Positions 1 to 10,470 of a stretch of 64,000 nucleotides of DNA are shown in pieces; within the stretch, counting starts at the first letter, position 1, and every line of letters begins with the position of its first letter. Position numbers and translations under genes: made by a program. The DNA is from Caldibacillus thermoamylovorans (GTDB lineage: Bacteria; Bacillota; Bacilli; Bacillales; Caldibacillaceae). Location: positions 62,001 to 126,000 of the forward strand of contig NZ_CCRF01000045.1 in assembly GCF_000751775.1 (NCBI RefSeq), given 5' to 3'. The notes under the pieces were generated by a model. The model searched no databases and was not told the DNA's origin. It saw only the letters and a program-made list of their open reading frames with translations.

Positions 1-183
1 ACATTAAAGAATATATAAATTTGGACGCCCAAGTTTTCTTTATTCTAATAGCACTTCTCTATTTTTATGGTATGATTGTACAAAGGTAATCATTGCTCGG
101 GTAACATCATTCGTGACATGCAATTCATCTAAAATTGAATCAACCTTTTTGAAAAGAAACTTTCAGTGAAAAGAGGTAAAAAC
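1..183. other. non-coding left edge before coaBC
   Basis: No reading frame of useful length is seen in the first 183 bases. In related genomes rpoZ lies just upstream of coaBC, but no omega-subunit coding sequence is recognisable here. The only clear signal is an AAGAGGT ribosome-binding site just before the coaBC start at 184. No promoter with both boxes could be supported. Confidence 0.5.
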
Positions 184-1383
184 ATGCAGAAAAAAGTATT
201 GTTGTGTGTATCCGGCGGAATTGCTGCATATAAAGCCGTCCAGTTAACAAGTAAACTAACGCAAAATGGTTTTGATGTGAAAGTAATGATGACAGGAAAT
301 GCGACAAAATTTGTTACGCCTTTATCTTTTCAGGCGATTTCCCGCAATGATGTATATACAGATACTTTTGATGAAAAAGACCCGGCAAAAATTGCTCATA
401 TTGACTTAGCCGATTGGCCGGATGTCATTATAATTGCACCGGCGACAGCGAATATCATTGGAAAATTGGCAAACGGGATTGCAGATGATATGGTATCGAC
501 GACTTTACTCGCTACAGAGAAACCTGTATTTATTGCACCGGCCATGAATGTTCATATGTATAATCACCCCGTTGTCCAAGAAAATATAGCGCGTTTGAAA
601 TCATTCGGATATCATTTTATCGAGCCGAGTGAAGGTTATTTGGCTTGCGGGTATGTTGGCAAAGGAAGGCTTGAAGAACCTGAAATCATTGTTGAGCATG
701 TAAAAACATTTTTTGTTCAAAACAAGCAACAATTTTTACGAGGAAAGACGGTGTTAATTTCCGCCGGTCCAACCCGAGAAAAGATTGATCCGGTTCGTTA
801 TTTATCTAATTATTCATCGGGAAAGATGGGCTATGCGATTGCCGAAGTGGCGCAACATTTGGGGGCAAATGTGATCCTTATTTCCGGTCCGGTGAGCCTG
901 GAAGTGCCCGTCGGAGTACAGATCATCCGGGTTGAAAGTGCTGAGGAGATGTATGAAGCGGTTCTGCAGTATTTTGATGAAGCCGATATTGTTATTAAGT
1001 CTGCCGCTGTCAGTGATTACCGGCCGAAAAAAATCTTACAACAAAAGATGAAAAAACAATCACAGGAACTTGTCATCGAATTGGAACGTACAGTCGATAT
1101 TTTAGCAGAATTAGGAAAAAGGAAAAAGGCTCAATTTTTAATAGGGTTCGCTGCTGAAACGAATCATGTTGAAGAATACGCGAAACAAAAATTACAGAGT
1201 AAAAATGCGGATATGATCGTCGCCAATAATGTCATGCAAGAAGGGGCCGGGTTCGGAACGGATACGAATATAGTAACCTTTTATAAAGCGAACAATGAAA
1301 AGAAACAATTTCCTAAATTAACGAAACATGAAGTCGCATATGAAATTTTAAAAGAAGCATATGAAGCAAAAAAGGGCGAGTAG
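184..1383 (+). CDS. coaBC: bifunctional CoaBC: phosphopantothenoylcysteine synthase/decarboxylase
   Basis: Cytosolic flavoprotein that joins cysteine to 4'-phosphopantothenate (CTP-dependent CoaB half) and decarboxylates the product to 4'-phosphopantetheine (CoaC half) in coenzyme A synthesis. The N-terminal half has the flavoprotein SGGIAAYK start, the PAMN motif at residues 119-122 and a conserved cysteine at 155 in the substrate-clamp segment. The CoaB half begins near residue 190 with SAGPTREKIDPVRYLSN and the SSGKMG stretch. Its 399 residues fit the family. The ATG at 184 is preferred over an in-frame GTG at 166 because AAGAGGT lies at the right distance from it. It opens a run with priA, whose start lies 1 base after this stop codon. 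Confidence 0.95.
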   Translation: MQKKVLLCVSGGIAAYKAVQLTSKLTQNGFDVKVMMTGNATKFVTPLSFQAISRNDVYTDTFDEKDPAKIAHIDLADWPDVIIIAPATANIIGKLANGIADDMVSTTLLATEKPVFIAPAMNVHMYNHPVVQENIARLKSFGYHFIEPSEGYLACGYVGKGRLEEPEIIVEHVKTFFVQNKQQFLRGKTVLISAGPTREKIDPVRYLSNYSSGKMGYAIAEVAQHLGANVILISGPVSLEVPVGVQIIRVESAEEMYEAVLQYFDEADIVIKSAAVSDYRPKKILQQKMKKQSQELVIELERTVDILAELGKRKKAQFLIGFAAETNHVEEYAKQKLQSKNADMIVANNVMQEGAGFGTDTNIVTFYKANNEKKQFPKLTKHEVAYEILKEAYEAKKGE

Positions 1384-1384
1384 T

Positions 1385-3811
1385 ATGAATAGAATTGCAA
1401 GTGTAATCGTTGATGTACCAACCGCACAAACGGATCGGTCATTTGATTATTTGATTCCTGATGAATTAAAGGATAATTTGGAAGTGGGCATGCGCGTCAT
1501 TGTCCCTTTTGGTAACAGGCAGGTTCAAGGTTTTGTTATTGCTTTTAAAGAAACATCCACCGTGTCCGGTTTAAAAGAAATTATCGAACCAATGGATATT
1601 GAACCTGTTCTTAATCAGGAACTTTTACAGTTGGGGGAATTTTTGGCTAATGAAACACTTTGCTTAAAAATTTCCGCCTATCAGGTCATGTTGCCTCCTG
1701 CGTTAAAAGCAAAGTATGACAAATATATAACGTTAGCGAAGGATCGAGAAATCGGGGAATTGCCAAAGGAACTGGAACCTCTCTTTTTGAAACAGAAAAA
1801 AGTAAACTGGAAAGACGCGGAAAAGCTCGTACCATCATCCTATTTGTATCGACAAGCACGGGCAGGTTTATTTGATGTTTCATATGAAATTAAAAATAAA
1901 GGAAATAAAAAGAAAAATATTTACTATGTGCCGTTTTCGGATCAAGCTCAATTTTTAAATAAACTAAATCAATTGAACCTTACCGGTAAAAAGCAGTTAC
2001 AAGTAGTGAATATATATTTGCAAGATTTTGCCCCGCATACGGTAAAACAGATTGAAACAAAAGTTCCCAACGCCCGTTCATCATTAAATCAACTGGTTAG
2101 TAAAGGTCTGTTGAAAAAAGAAGAGTATGAGGAATATCGTGACCCTTATCAAAATAAAAAATTTCAAGAAACGAAAGCATTGCCTTTAACAGATGAACAA
2201 GAACTTGTCATCAAGCCAATTCTTGATTCGATTGAACATTCCACCCATGAAGTGTTTCTGCTTCACGGTGTAACAGGCAGCGGTAAAACAGAAGTATATT
2301 TACAGTCGATTGAAAAGGTCATGAAGAATGGAAAAGAAGCCATTGTCCTTGTTCCGGAAATTTCTCTTACCCCGCAAATGGTAGAACGTTTTAAAGGAAG
2401 ATTTGGAAACAAAGTAGCTGTCCTCCATAGCGGGCTATCGCTTGGTGAAAAATATGACGAGTGGCGGAAAATTCAGCGAAAAGAAGTACAAGTCGTCGTT
2501 GGTGCCCGTTCGGCAATATTTGCTCCGTTTGAAAATATCGGGATTATTATTATTGATGAAGAACATGAGACAAGTTATAAGCAGGAAGACAATCCCCGTT
2601 ACCATGCAAGGGATGTGGCGATTGAACGGGGGAAAAATCATCATTGTCCTGTCGTCTTGGGCAGTGCGACACCGTCCTTGGAATCTTTCGCCAGAGCTCA
2701 AAAAGGGGTATATCACCTATTAACTATGCAAAAACGAATGAACAATTCCCAACTGCCTGTTGTCGAAATTGTTGACATGCGGGAGGAACTGAGAACGGGA
2801 AATCGCTCAATGTTTTCTACTGCTTTGTTGGAAAAAATGCGGTTGCGCCTGGAAAGATCTGAACAGATTGTCTTAATGTTAAATCGCCGGGGCTATTCAT
2901 CTTTTGTTATGTGTCGAAACTGCGGTTATGTGTTAAAATGTCCAAATTGCGATATTTCCTTAACCTATCATAAAGTGACTGATCAAGTAAAATGCCATTA
3001 TTGCGGTTTTGAGATGCGTACGCCTAAACAATGTCCGGAATGTTCGAGCAATCATATTCGCTTTTTTGGTACCGGGACACAAAAAGTAGAAGAAGAGCTT
3101 GGAAGAATTTTACCGGAAGCCCGGGTCATTCGAATGGATGTTGATACAACCACCAGGAAAGGATCACATGAAAAATTGTTGACAGCTTTTCAAGAAAAAA
3201 AAGCAGATATTTTACTGGGAACACAAATGATTGCGAAAGGACTTGATTTTCCCAACATTACTTTAGTGGGGGTATTATCGGCTGACAGCTCTCTACATAT
3301 TCCGGATTTCCGATCAAGCGAGAGAACTTTTCAATTGCTGACACAAGTAAGTGGCCGGGCCGGGCGTCACGAATTGCCCGGAGAAGTCATTATTCAAACA
3401 TATACACCTGAACATTACAGTATTAATTTTGCGAAAGAACATGATTATTTAACATTCTACCAGTATGAAATGATGATAAGAAAACGCGGGCAATATCCAC
3501 CGTTTTATTACTTAGCACTGATCAATGTGAGCCATGAAAACTTGCAATATACGTATACGGTCATAGAAAAAATTACTTCATTTGTTCGGGGACAACTTGC
3601 AGACGGAAAAGGAGAAACCCTCATCCTTGGTCCGGCAGTCTCACCGATTCTAAAAATCAAAAATAGATATCGTTATCAGTGTTTGATAAAATACAAAAAT
3701 GAACCGAACCTAATCTCAACATTAAAGCAGGTATTGGAACATTTTCAGGAAGATCAAGTCAAACGAGGTCTTCATATATCAATTGATTTAAATCCTTATT
3801 CAATGATGTAA
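1385..3811 (+). CDS. priA: PriA, primosomal replication restart helicase
   Basis: Superfamily 2 3'-5' DNA helicase that recognises stalled forks and D-loops and reloads the replicative helicase. An N-terminal DNA-binding domain is followed by the helicase core with Walker A GVTGSGKT (residues 295-302) and a DEEH box at 391-394. A cysteine-rich zinc-binding insert runs from Cys510 (CRNCG, CPNC, CHYCG, CPEC), and the C-terminal helicase half carries QVSGRAGR. The ATG at 1385 gives a start aligned with the MN-x-AxVIVDV beginning of Bacillus PriA; an upstream in-frame start at 1361 would lie inside coaBC. In B. subtilis def lies between priA and fmt, but here only 20 bases separate them. Confidence 0.96.
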   Translation: MNRIASVIVDVPTAQTDRSFDYLIPDELKDNLEVGMRVIVPFGNRQVQGFVIAFKETSTVSGLKEIIEPMDIEPVLNQELLQLGEFLANETLCLKISAYQVMLPPALKAKYDKYITLAKDREIGELPKELEPLFLKQKKVNWKDAEKLVPSSYLYRQARAGLFDVSYEIKNKGNKKKNIYYVPFSDQAQFLNKLNQLNLTGKKQLQVVNIYLQDFAPHTVKQIETKVPNARSSLNQLVSKGLLKKEEYEEYRDPYQNKKFQETKALPLTDEQELVIKPILDSIEHSTHEVFLLHGVTGSGKTEVYLQSIEKVMKNGKEAIVLVPEISLTPQMVERFKGRFGNKVAVLHSGLSLGEKYDEWRKIQRKEVQVVVGARSAIFAPFENIGIIIIDEEHETSYKQEDNPRYHARDVAIERGKNHHCPVVLGSATPSLESFARAQKGVYHLLTMQKRMNNSQLPVVEIVDMREELRTGNRSMFSTALLEKMRLRLERSEQIVLMLNRRGYSSFVMCRNCGYVLKCPNCDISLTYHKVTDQVKCHYCGFEMRTPKQCPECSSNHIRFFGTGTQKVEEELGRILPEARVIRMDVDTTTRKGSHEKLLTAFQEKKADILLGTQMIAKGLDFPNITLVGVLSADSSLHIPDFRSSERTFQLLTQVSGRAGRHELPGEVIIQTYTPEHYSINFAKEHDYLTFYQYEMMIRKRGQYPPFYYLALINVSHENLQYTYTVIEKITSFVRGQLADGKGETLILGPAVSPILKIKNRYRYQCLIKYKNEPNLISTLKQVLEHFQEDQVKRGLHISIDLNPYSMM

Positions 3812-3831
3812 ATGTAAGGTGAAAGGAATGG

Positions 3832-4785
3832 ATGAAAATGGTAAAAGTTGTTTTTATGGGTACACCAGATTTTTCCGTACCGATTCTCAACCGGCTATTA
3901 ACAGACGGCTATGAAGTGATTGGTGTTGTAACCCAACCGGATCGTCCTGTTGGTCGTAAAAAAACGATGACACCGCCACCGGTTAAGATTGCGGCAGAAC
4001 AACACGGCATTCCTGTTTTTCAACCGGAAAAACTGCGGGATGAAGCATCACTTCAGGCTATATTAAATTTAAATCCGGATTTGGTCATTACTGCGGCATA
4101 TGGTCAAATTTTACCAAAAAAATTGCTTGATGCTCCAACATACGGTTGTATCAATGTCCATGCTTCCTTACTGCCCGAGTTAAGAGGCGGAGCCCCCATC
4201 CATTATGCCATTATTCAGGGAAAAGAAAAGACAGGGATTACGATTATGTATATGGCTGAAAAATTAGATGCCGGCGACATTTTAGCGCAAACGGTAGTAC
4301 CCATTGCTGAAAGAGACACGGTTGGTACCCTTCATAATAAACTTAGTGAAGCAGGGGCCGATTTATTAAGTGTTACGTTACCGAAACTGTTAAACGGAGA
4401 GATTACACCAATCAAACAAGATGATCGTGAAGCCACTTTTGCCCCAAACATAAAACATGAGCAGGAAAAAATTGATTGGCATAAGACCGGAGAAGAAATT
4501 TATAATCACATTCGCGGTCTCAACCCGTGGCCGGTTGCGTATACGACATTAGACGGGAAACCGATTAAAATTTGGTGGGGCGAAAAACAGCCGCGTCCAA
4601 AGATCGAACAGCCCGGGACTATTGTTGCCGTTGAAAAGGACGGATTTATCGTGGCAACCGGAAATTCAACCGCTATTAAAATTACTGAACTACAACCTGC
4701 GGGAAAAAAACGAATGCCGGCCGCACAATTTTTACTTGGAAAACCTGATTTAGAAAGAAGTATACTGGGGGTAGAAGATGAGTAA
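3832..4785 (+). CDS. fmt: methionyl-tRNA formyltransferase
   Basis: Formylates the amino group of initiator Met-tRNA using 10-formyl-tetrahydrofolate, the step before bacterial translation initiation. The catalytic set Asn108, His110 and Asp146 lies in the [16 protein letters not shown] and KLDAGD motifs, followed by a C-terminal tRNA-binding OB-type domain (roughly 205-317). AAAGG stands 5 bases before the ATG at 3832; an in-frame ATG at 3838 is a possible alternative. The last 8 bases overlap rsmB. The usual neighbour def (peptide deformylase) is not in this window. Confidence 0.96.
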   Translation: MKMVKVVFMGTPDFSVPILNRLLTDGYEVIGVVTQPDRPVGRKKTMTPPPVKIAAEQHGIPVFQPEKLRDEASLQAILNLNPDLVITAAYGQILPKKLLDAPTYGCINVHASLLPELRGGAPIHYAIIQGKEKTGITIMYMAEKLDAGDILAQTVVPIAERDTVGTLHNKLSEAGADLLSVTLPKLLNGEITPIKQDDREATFAPNIKHEQEKIDWHKTGEEIYNHIRGLNPWPVAYTTLDGKPIKIWWGEKQPRPKIEQPGTIVAVEKDGFIVATGNSTAIKITELQPAGKKRMPAAQFLLGKPDLERSILGVEDE

Positions 4786-6118
4786 AAAGGTAAGGGAAGC
4801 GGCTCTGGATATCCTGGAATTTGTTGAAAAAAACGGAGCTTACAGCAATCTTGTTTTAAACAATACGATCAATAAAAACAAATATTCCAGTATGGATGCC
4901 GCCTTATTAACAGAACTTTGTTACGGAACATTGCAGCGGCAAATAACCCTTGATTTTTTTCTCAATCCTTTTATTAAAAAACAAAAGCGGATTGATTCCT
5001 GGGTACGACAATTGTTACGATTATCTGTCTATCAAATGGTCTATCTTGATAAAATACCGGATCATGCCATTATTAATGAAGCTGTTCAAATTGCTAAGAA
5101 GCGGGGGAATAAAGGTATTAGCGGCTTTGTTAACGGAGTCTTACGATCTGTTCAAAGAGAAGGTGTTCCTCCTCTTGCCGCCATTCAAGATTCAATCGAA
5201 CGTCTTTCAATTGAAACAAGTCATCCGAAATGGCTGGTTGAGCGATGGGTTCAACAATATGGTTTTGAAAAAACAAAGCAAATGTGTGAAGAAAATGTAC
5301 GGCCGGCAAAACAAACCGCTCGCATCAATGAGTGGAAAACGAATATTGATTATGTGATTGAATCCCTTGGTAAGGAAGGAATTTCGGTTGAAAAAAGCTC
5401 TTCTATTCCGGTGGCGGTAAAAGCAGATAAAGGTAATTTCGTTCACTCCCTCGCATTTCAAAACGGTTTACTAACGATGCAAGATGAAAGTTCCATGATT
5501 GTTGCGTATGTGGTGGCACCGGAAAAAGGAGAAAAAATCCTAGATGCTTGTGCTGCTCCCGGTGGAAAGACGACACATATGGCTGAAAGAATGGAAAATA
5601 CCGGAGAAATTATCGCCTTAGATCTGCATGAGCATAAAGTGAAACTGATTAATCAAAATGCGGCAAGACTTGGATTAACGAATATTCGAGCAAAGCAAAC
5701 GGACAGTCGCCAAATGGGGACCCATTTTGAGAAAGAATCCTTTGATCGTATATTAGTTGATGCGCCTTGTTCAGGATTCGGAGTACTGAAAAGAAAACCG
5801 GATGTGAAATATACAAAAACTGAAAAAGATATTAAAAATTTAACAAAACTGCAATTGGAGTTATTAAACCAAGCTGCCCCTCTTGTCAAACCGGGAGGAA
5901 TATTGGTATACAGTACATGTACAGTTGACCAAGATGAAAATCAGAGCGTAACGGAAAAATTTTTAGCCGAACATCCGGATTTTGCAGGCGATGAAACAAT
6001 TTACGAGCGGGTTCCGCAAGCGATTAGACCGTTTGTACACCATCATGAGATCGAAATTTTGCCACAGTATTTAAAAAGTGATGGTTTTTATATTGCATGC
6101 TTTCAAAAGAAGGTGTAA
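4778..6118 (+). CDS. rsmB: 16S rRNA m5C967 methyltransferase RsmB
   Basis: AdoMet-dependent methyltransferase that makes m5C967 (E. coli numbering) in 16S rRNA. Residues 1-140 form a NusB-like RNA-binding domain. The Rossmann-fold catalytic part has the AdoMet loop [10 protein letters not shown] (256-265), and two catalytic cysteines lie in APCSG (Cys331) and STCT (Cys381). Length (446) is typical. The ATG overlaps the end of fmt, which suggests coupled translation. In B. subtilis rlmN follows; here only 67 bases separate rsmB from prpC and no rlmN remnant is seen. Confidence 0.95.
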   Translation: MSKKVREAALDILEFVEKNGAYSNLVLNNTINKNKYSSMDAALLTELCYGTLQRQITLDFFLNPFIKKQKRIDSWVRQLLRLSVYQMVYLDKIPDHAIINEAVQIAKKRGNKGISGFVNGVLRSVQREGVPPLAAIQDSIERLSIETSHPKWLVERWVQQYGFEKTKQMCEENVRPAKQTARINEWKTNIDYVIESLGKEGISVEKSSSIPVAVKADKGNFVHSLAFQNGLLTMQDESSMIVAYVVAPEKGEKILDACAAPGGKTTHMAERMENTGEIIALDLHEHKVKLINQNAARLGLTNIRAKQTDSRQMGTHFEKESFDRILVDAPCSGFGVLKRKPDVKYTKTEKDIKNLTKLQLELLNQAAPLVKPGGILVYSTCTVDQDENQSVTEKFLAEHPDFAGDETIYERVPQAIRPFVHHHEIEILPQYLKSDGFYIACFQKKV

Positions 6119-6185
6119 CTTTTGAAATAGAAGGTATAAAATGAAGATAAATAAACTGGTTAAGGCATATGAACGAGGTGAAATT

Positions 6186-6965
6186 ATGAAGGTTGTCCAA
6201 CGTACGGATCGAGGAAAAGTAAGAAATCACAATGAAGATCACGTAGGTATTTTTACAAATCATTCAGGACATCTGTTGGCGGTGGTTGCTGATGGCATGG
6301 GTGGCCATTTAGCCGGAGATGTTGCTAGTAAAATGACAATTGAGTTAATTCAAGACTTGTGGGACAACAATGCGCCGAATACAGAAGTCCCGGACCAAAC
6401 GGAAATGTGGTTCCAACAAGCCATTCAAGAGATCAACGAAAAAATATACACCTATGCCAACGAAAATCCTGAATGTAAAGGAATGGGCACTACTTTAGTT
6501 GCCGCTTTATGCACAAATAAATTTGTCTCTATCGCACATATTGGTGATAGCCGCTGTTACATATTAAATGAACATGGATTTCGTCAATTAACTGATGATC
6601 ACTCATTAGTCAATGAACTGGTCAAAAGTGGACAAATTTCAAAAGAAGATGCTGAACACCATCCACGGAAAAATGTATTACTAAGGGCATTGGGGACAGA
6701 ACCATCTGTTACCATTGACACAATTACCGTTGATTTTGATATAGGTGATTATTTGATTCTTTGTACGGATGGTTTGTCTAATAAAGTATCTGATAAAGAA
6801 ATTGCCGAAATTCTTAGTTTGGATGAAAAATTGGAAGATAAGGCAGATCAATTGATTCAACTGGCCAATGATAATGGGGGCGAAGATAATATAACACTGG
6901 CAATCATACATAACAGCGAATGCGAGAAAGCAGGTGATAATTCATGCTCATTGGCAAGCGAATAA
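6186..6965 (+). CDS. prpC: PP2C-type Ser/Thr protein phosphatase PrpC
   Basis: Metal-dependent phosphatase that opposes the kinase PrkC encoded next. PP2C motifs occur in order: RNHNED near the N-terminus, VADGMGGH, HIGDSR, TDDHS, CTDGLSNKV and the closing GGEDNIT. The aspartates that hold the two metal ions are all present. The ATG at 6186 is chosen because GAGGTG lies just upstream and because family members start with the equivalent of MKVVQRTDRGKVRNHNED; an earlier ATG at 6141 lacks a good ribosome site. It overlaps prkC by 22 bases, so kinase and phosphatase are made together. Confidence 0.95.
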   Translation: MKVVQRTDRGKVRNHNEDHVGIFTNHSGHLLAVVADGMGGHLAGDVASKMTIELIQDLWDNNAPNTEVPDQTEMWFQQAIQEINEKIYTYANENPECKGMGTTLVAALCTNKFVSIAHIGDSRCYILNEHGFRQLTDDHSLVNELVKSGQISKEDAEHHPRKNVLLRALGTEPSVTIDTITVDFDIGDYLILCTDGLSNKVSDKEIAEILSLDEKLEDKADQLIQLANDNGGEDNITLAIIHNSECEKAGDNSCSLASE

Positions 6966-8896
6966 ACGATCGATATAAGATCATCGAATATATTGGCGGG
7001 GGAGGTATGGCCAACGTATATCTTGCTCGTGATATGATTCTCGAGAGGGATGTAGCCGTCAAAGTTTTACGACTCGATTTAGCCAATGATGATGAACTTA
7101 TTCGCCGCTTTCATCGTGAAGCACAATCTGCCACAAGTCTTGTTCATCCGAATATCGTTAATATTTATGATGTCGGTGAAGAAGACAACATTTATTATAT
7201 TGTCATGGAGTATGTTGATGGAGAAACCTTAAAACAATATATCCAAAATCATTTTCCCATACCCATTGAAAAGGTCATAGATATTACACTGCAAATCACA
7301 TCGGCAATTAGTCATGCACATCAAAATAATATTATCCATCGAGATATTAAACCGCAAAATATTTTGATCGATAAAAAAGGAAATGTGAAAATAACGGATT
7401 TTGGTATTGCAGTTGCCTTGACATCAACAACGATTACCCAAACGAATTCCGTGTTGGGAACTGTTCATTATATCTCTCCTGAGCAAGCTCGGGGCGGAGT
7501 AGCAACAAAAAAATCTGATATTTACTCTTTGGGCATCGTTTTATTTGAGTTATTAACAGGCAGACTTCCATTCTCAGGTGAATCGGCAGTTTCCATCGCA
7601 CTGAAACATTTGCAAACTGAAACTCCTCATCCGCGAAGTTGGAATCCGTCCATTCCACAATCTGTTGAAAATATTATTTTGAAGGCGACGGCCAAAGATC
7701 CGTTTTACCGATATGACGACATTGAAGAGTTTAAAGCTGATTTACTTACTTGCCTTGACCCGTCACGTATCAACGAGCCTCCATTTGTTTTACCTGTAGA
7801 TGAAGAAGCAACAAAAGTAATACCGGTTATAAAAGAACCAAAAGAATCAAAGGAAGAGCTTAAGATTGATAATGATTCGGGAAAAGATAAAGGAAAGAAA
7901 GATAAAAAGAAAAAAAAGGGAAATAAACAAAAACGAAAAAAATGGCCGTTTGTATTAATTTTCACTTCCCTACTTATTATTTTAATGGGTATTCTTGTAT
8001 TAACAACAGATGTTTTTGGTGCGAAAGACGTAAAAGTTCCCGATGTTCGCAATATGAAATTAGATGATGCCATTAAAGAACTGGAAAAAGCCAATTTTGT
8101 TATCGGTGATACGATTGAAAAGCCGGATGATAAGATTCGGGAAAATTACGTCTTAAAAACAAATCCAAAAGCAGGGAGTATGAAAGCGGAAGGCAGCAAA
8201 ATTACGATTTATGTCAGTACCGGGAAAGAAACAATAGAAATGGAAGATTATCGCGGAGAACAATTTGACGAGGTTCAAGCATTATTAACTGAACAAGAGT
8301 TAAATTTTAAAAGCATCGAGGTAAATGAAGAATACAGTGACAAGGAAGCAGGAATCATTCTTGATCAAAATCCCGCACCCGGTAAAAAGGTTGTTCCGGA
8401 AGATACCGATTTAGTTTTCACTGTAAGTAAAGGTGATCAAAGCATTTCACTAAAAGATTTAACGAATTATTCAACAGAAGATTTAAATTATTATATGAAA
8501 GCGACCGGTATCAATATAACAACGACAGAACAATACCATGATACGATTCCTAAAGGTAACGTGATTAGTCAAGACGTAAAACCCGGAACTTCTTTAAAAA
8601 AGGGTGCCACTGTCCATGTTGTTGTTTCAAAAGGAAAAGAAGAAAAACCGCCTAAAACGGTGACGATCGATATTTCCGTTGTTTATACAGGGAATCCGGA
8701 AGAAAAACAAGTACAACACGTGCAAATTTTTATAGATGATATGAATCATGACTTTTCAGTACCTTATGAAACATTTGATATGACAGAAACAACGAGGAAA
8801 AGATTTGATCTCGTGATTCAACCAAATTCAAGCGGCAGATATAAAGTTGTTATCGATAACCAAGTTGTTCAAGATCAAGTCGTTCCATATGAATAA
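6944..8896 (+). CDS. prkC: PASTA-domain Ser/Thr protein kinase PrkC
   Basis: Transmembrane kinase that senses muropeptides and related cell-wall signals, including during germination of spores in Bacillus. The cytosolic kinase domain (about 1-275) has the glycine loop IGGGGMANVY, Lys40, catalytic HRDIKPQN with Asp134, DFG and SPEQARG. A lysine-rich juxtamembrane linker is followed by one membrane helix near 333-355 and three extracellular PASTA repeats (about 360-575). A further beta-rich tail reaches residue 650. The start aligns with Bacillus MLIGKRI and has AGGTGA upstream. It lies in the prpC-prkC-rsgA run. Confidence 0.96.
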   Translation: MLIGKRINDRYKIIEYIGGGGMANVYLARDMILERDVAVKVLRLDLANDDELIRRFHREAQSATSLVHPNIVNIYDVGEEDNIYYIVMEYVDGETLKQYIQNHFPIPIEKVIDITLQITSAISHAHQNNIIHRDIKPQNILIDKKGNVKITDFGIAVALTSTTITQTNSVLGTVHYISPEQARGGVATKKSDIYSLGIVLFELLTGRLPFSGESAVSIALKHLQTETPHPRSWNPSIPQSVENIILKATAKDPFYRYDDIEEFKADLLTCLDPSRINEPPFVLPVDEEATKVIPVIKEPKESKEELKIDNDSGKDKGKKDKKKKKGNKQKRKKWPFVLIFTSLLIILMGILVLTTDVFGAKDVKVPDVRNMKLDDAIKELEKANFVIGDTIEKPDDKIRENYVLKTNPKAGSMKAEGSKITIYVSTGKETIEMEDYRGEQFDEVQALLTEQELNFKSIEVNEEYSDKEAGIILDQNPAPGKKVVPEDTDLVFTVSKGDQSISLKDLTNYSTEDLNYYMKATGINITTTEQYHDTIPKGNVISQDVKPGTSLKKGATVHVVVSKGKEEKPPKTVTIDISVVYTGNPEEKQVQHVQIFIDDMNHDFSVPYETFDMTETTRKRFDLVIQPNSSGRYKVVIDNQVVQDQVVPYE

Positions 8897-8923
8897 CAAT
8901 TAATATAATAAAAGGGTGATGCT

Positions 8924-9811
8924 ATGCAGGAAGGAAAAATAATTAAAGCATTAAGTGGTTTTTATTATGTGAAAACGGATGACGGTATTTTTCAATGTCG
9001 GGGAAGAGGTGTCTTTCGGAAAAATAAAAAAAATCCGTTAGTCGGGGATAATGTTGAATTTATTGCAGAAAACAGGCAAGAAGGATATATTCTCGATATA
9101 AAAGAGCGGGAAAATGAACTGGTTCGACCACCAATTGCCAATGTTGATCAAGCTATTCTCATTTTTTCTGCCAAAAATCCTGATTTTAACACAACACTAT
9201 TGGATCGTTTTTTAGTGTTAATCGAAGCGAACCACATTCGTCCGGTTATTGTCATTACAAAAATCGACCTTCTGAATGAACGTGAATTGGTTAACATGGA
9301 AAATTTTATCAATGATTATAAACAATTAGGCTATGAAGTTGCCCTTGCTTCTTCAACAAAAGGAGAAGGTATGCAACAATTTTTCCCGATCCTAAAAAAT
9401 AAAATTTCCGTTTTTGCCGGTCAATCCGGTGTCGGCAAATCATCTTTGTTAAATGCACTCCGGCCTGACTTGAAACTGGAAACGAATGCGATTTCCAAAC
9501 ATTTGGGGCGTGGCAAACATACTACTAGACATGTGGAATTATTGGAAATTGGCGGGGGCCTGGTCGCTGATACCCCCGGCTTCAGCTCATTGGAATTTAA
9601 AACCATTGAGGTGGAGGAATTGTCGTTCTTTTTTCCTGAAATGAAGGAACGTATCAATGACTGCAAATTTCGGGGTTGTCTCCATTTAAAAGAACCGGAC
9701 TGTGCGGTCAAAGAAGCTGTGAAAAATGGAGCTATTAAAGATTATCGCTATCAGCACTATCTATCCTTTTTAGAAGAAATCAGACAAAGAAAGCCGAGGT
9801 ATGAAAAATGA
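8924..9811 (+). CDS. rsgA: ribosome small-subunit GTPase RsgA (CpgA/YloQ)
   Basis: Circularly permuted GTPase that checks late 30S subunit maturation. An N-terminal OB-fold is followed by G motifs in permuted order: G4 TKID, then G1 GQSGVGKSS, then G3 DTPG. The C-terminal zinc site uses the DCKFRGCLH and DCAV cysteines and histidine. In B. subtilis it is a substrate of PrkC, which matches its position directly after prkC. Its stop overlaps the rpe start in an ATGA arrangement. Confidence 0.96.
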   Translation: MQEGKIIKALSGFYYVKTDDGIFQCRGRGVFRKNKKNPLVGDNVEFIAENRQEGYILDIKERENELVRPPIANVDQAILIFSAKNPDFNTTLLDRFLVLIEANHIRPVIVITKIDLLNERELVNMENFINDYKQLGYEVALASSTKGEGMQQFFPILKNKISVFAGQSGVGKSSLLNALRPDLKLETNAISKHLGRGKHTTRHVELLEIGGGLVADTPGFSSLEFKTIEVEELSFFFPEMKERINDCKFRGCLHLKEPDCAVKEAVKNGAIKDYRYQHYLSFLEEIRQRKPRYEK

Positions 9812-10470
9812 TCAAAATTGCACCATCGATATTGTCAGCTGATTTTTCAATTTTAGGGAAAGAAGTAAAAGATGTAGAAAAAGCCGGTGCGGATTATATT
9901 CATATTGATGTCATGGATGGTCATTTCGTCCCAAACATTACCATCGGACCGTTAATTGTTGAAGCAATAAGACCGGTCACCTCTTTACCATTTGATGTCC
10001 ATTTAATGATTGAAAATCCGGAAAAATATATTCAAAATTTTGTCCGTGCCGGTGCTGATATTATATCGGTTCATACAGAGAGTTGTCGACATCTCCATCG
10101 CACCATTTATCAAATAAAAGAGCAAGGGATAAAAGCCGGTGTTGTTTTAAATCCCGCGACTCCCGTAGAAATGATCCGTGATGTTTTAACAGATATCGAT
10201 TTAGTCTTATTAATGACAGTAAACCCGGGATTTGGCGGACAAACTTTTATACCTAATGTATTAAAAAAGATTGAACAAGTGAAGCGGTGGAAAGACGAGC
10301 AAAATTTAACATTTGAAATTGAGGTTGATGGCGGCATTAATGATGAAACCGCAAAACAGTGTGTGGAAAAAGGTGTAGACGTGTTAGTTGCCGGTTCTTA
10401 TATATTTAATAATAAAAACCGGGTACAAGCCATTGAGATGATTCGAACAAGAGTCAGTGAAGTTCAATGA
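9808..10470 (+). CDS. rpe: ribulose-phosphate 3-epimerase
   Basis: Interconverts ribulose 5-phosphate and xylulose 5-phosphate in the pentose phosphate pathway. TIM-barrel protein of usual length (220). Metal-binding and catalytic motifs are present: ILSADF, HIDVMDGHFVPN, DVHLMI, VNPGFGGQ and VDGGI. Four-base overlaps with rsgA upstream and thiN downstream indicate tight translational coupling. Confidence 0.96.
   Translation: MIKIAPSILSADFSILGKEVKDVEKAGADYIHIDVMDGHFVPNITIGPLIVEAIRPVTSLPFDVHLMIENPEKYIQNFVRAGADIISVHTESCRHLHRTIYQIKEQGIKAGVVLNPATPVEMIRDVLTDIDLVLLMTVNPGFGGQTFIPNVLKKIEQVKRWKDEQNLTFEIEVDGGINDETAKQCVEKGVDVLVAGSYIFNNKNRVQAIEMIRTRVSEVQ

Noticed and set aside
7705-8094. 129-codon minus-strand frame inside prkC
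   Set aside because: Low-complexity phenylalanine/serine product opposite the lysine-rich linker of prkC; a shadow of the real gene.
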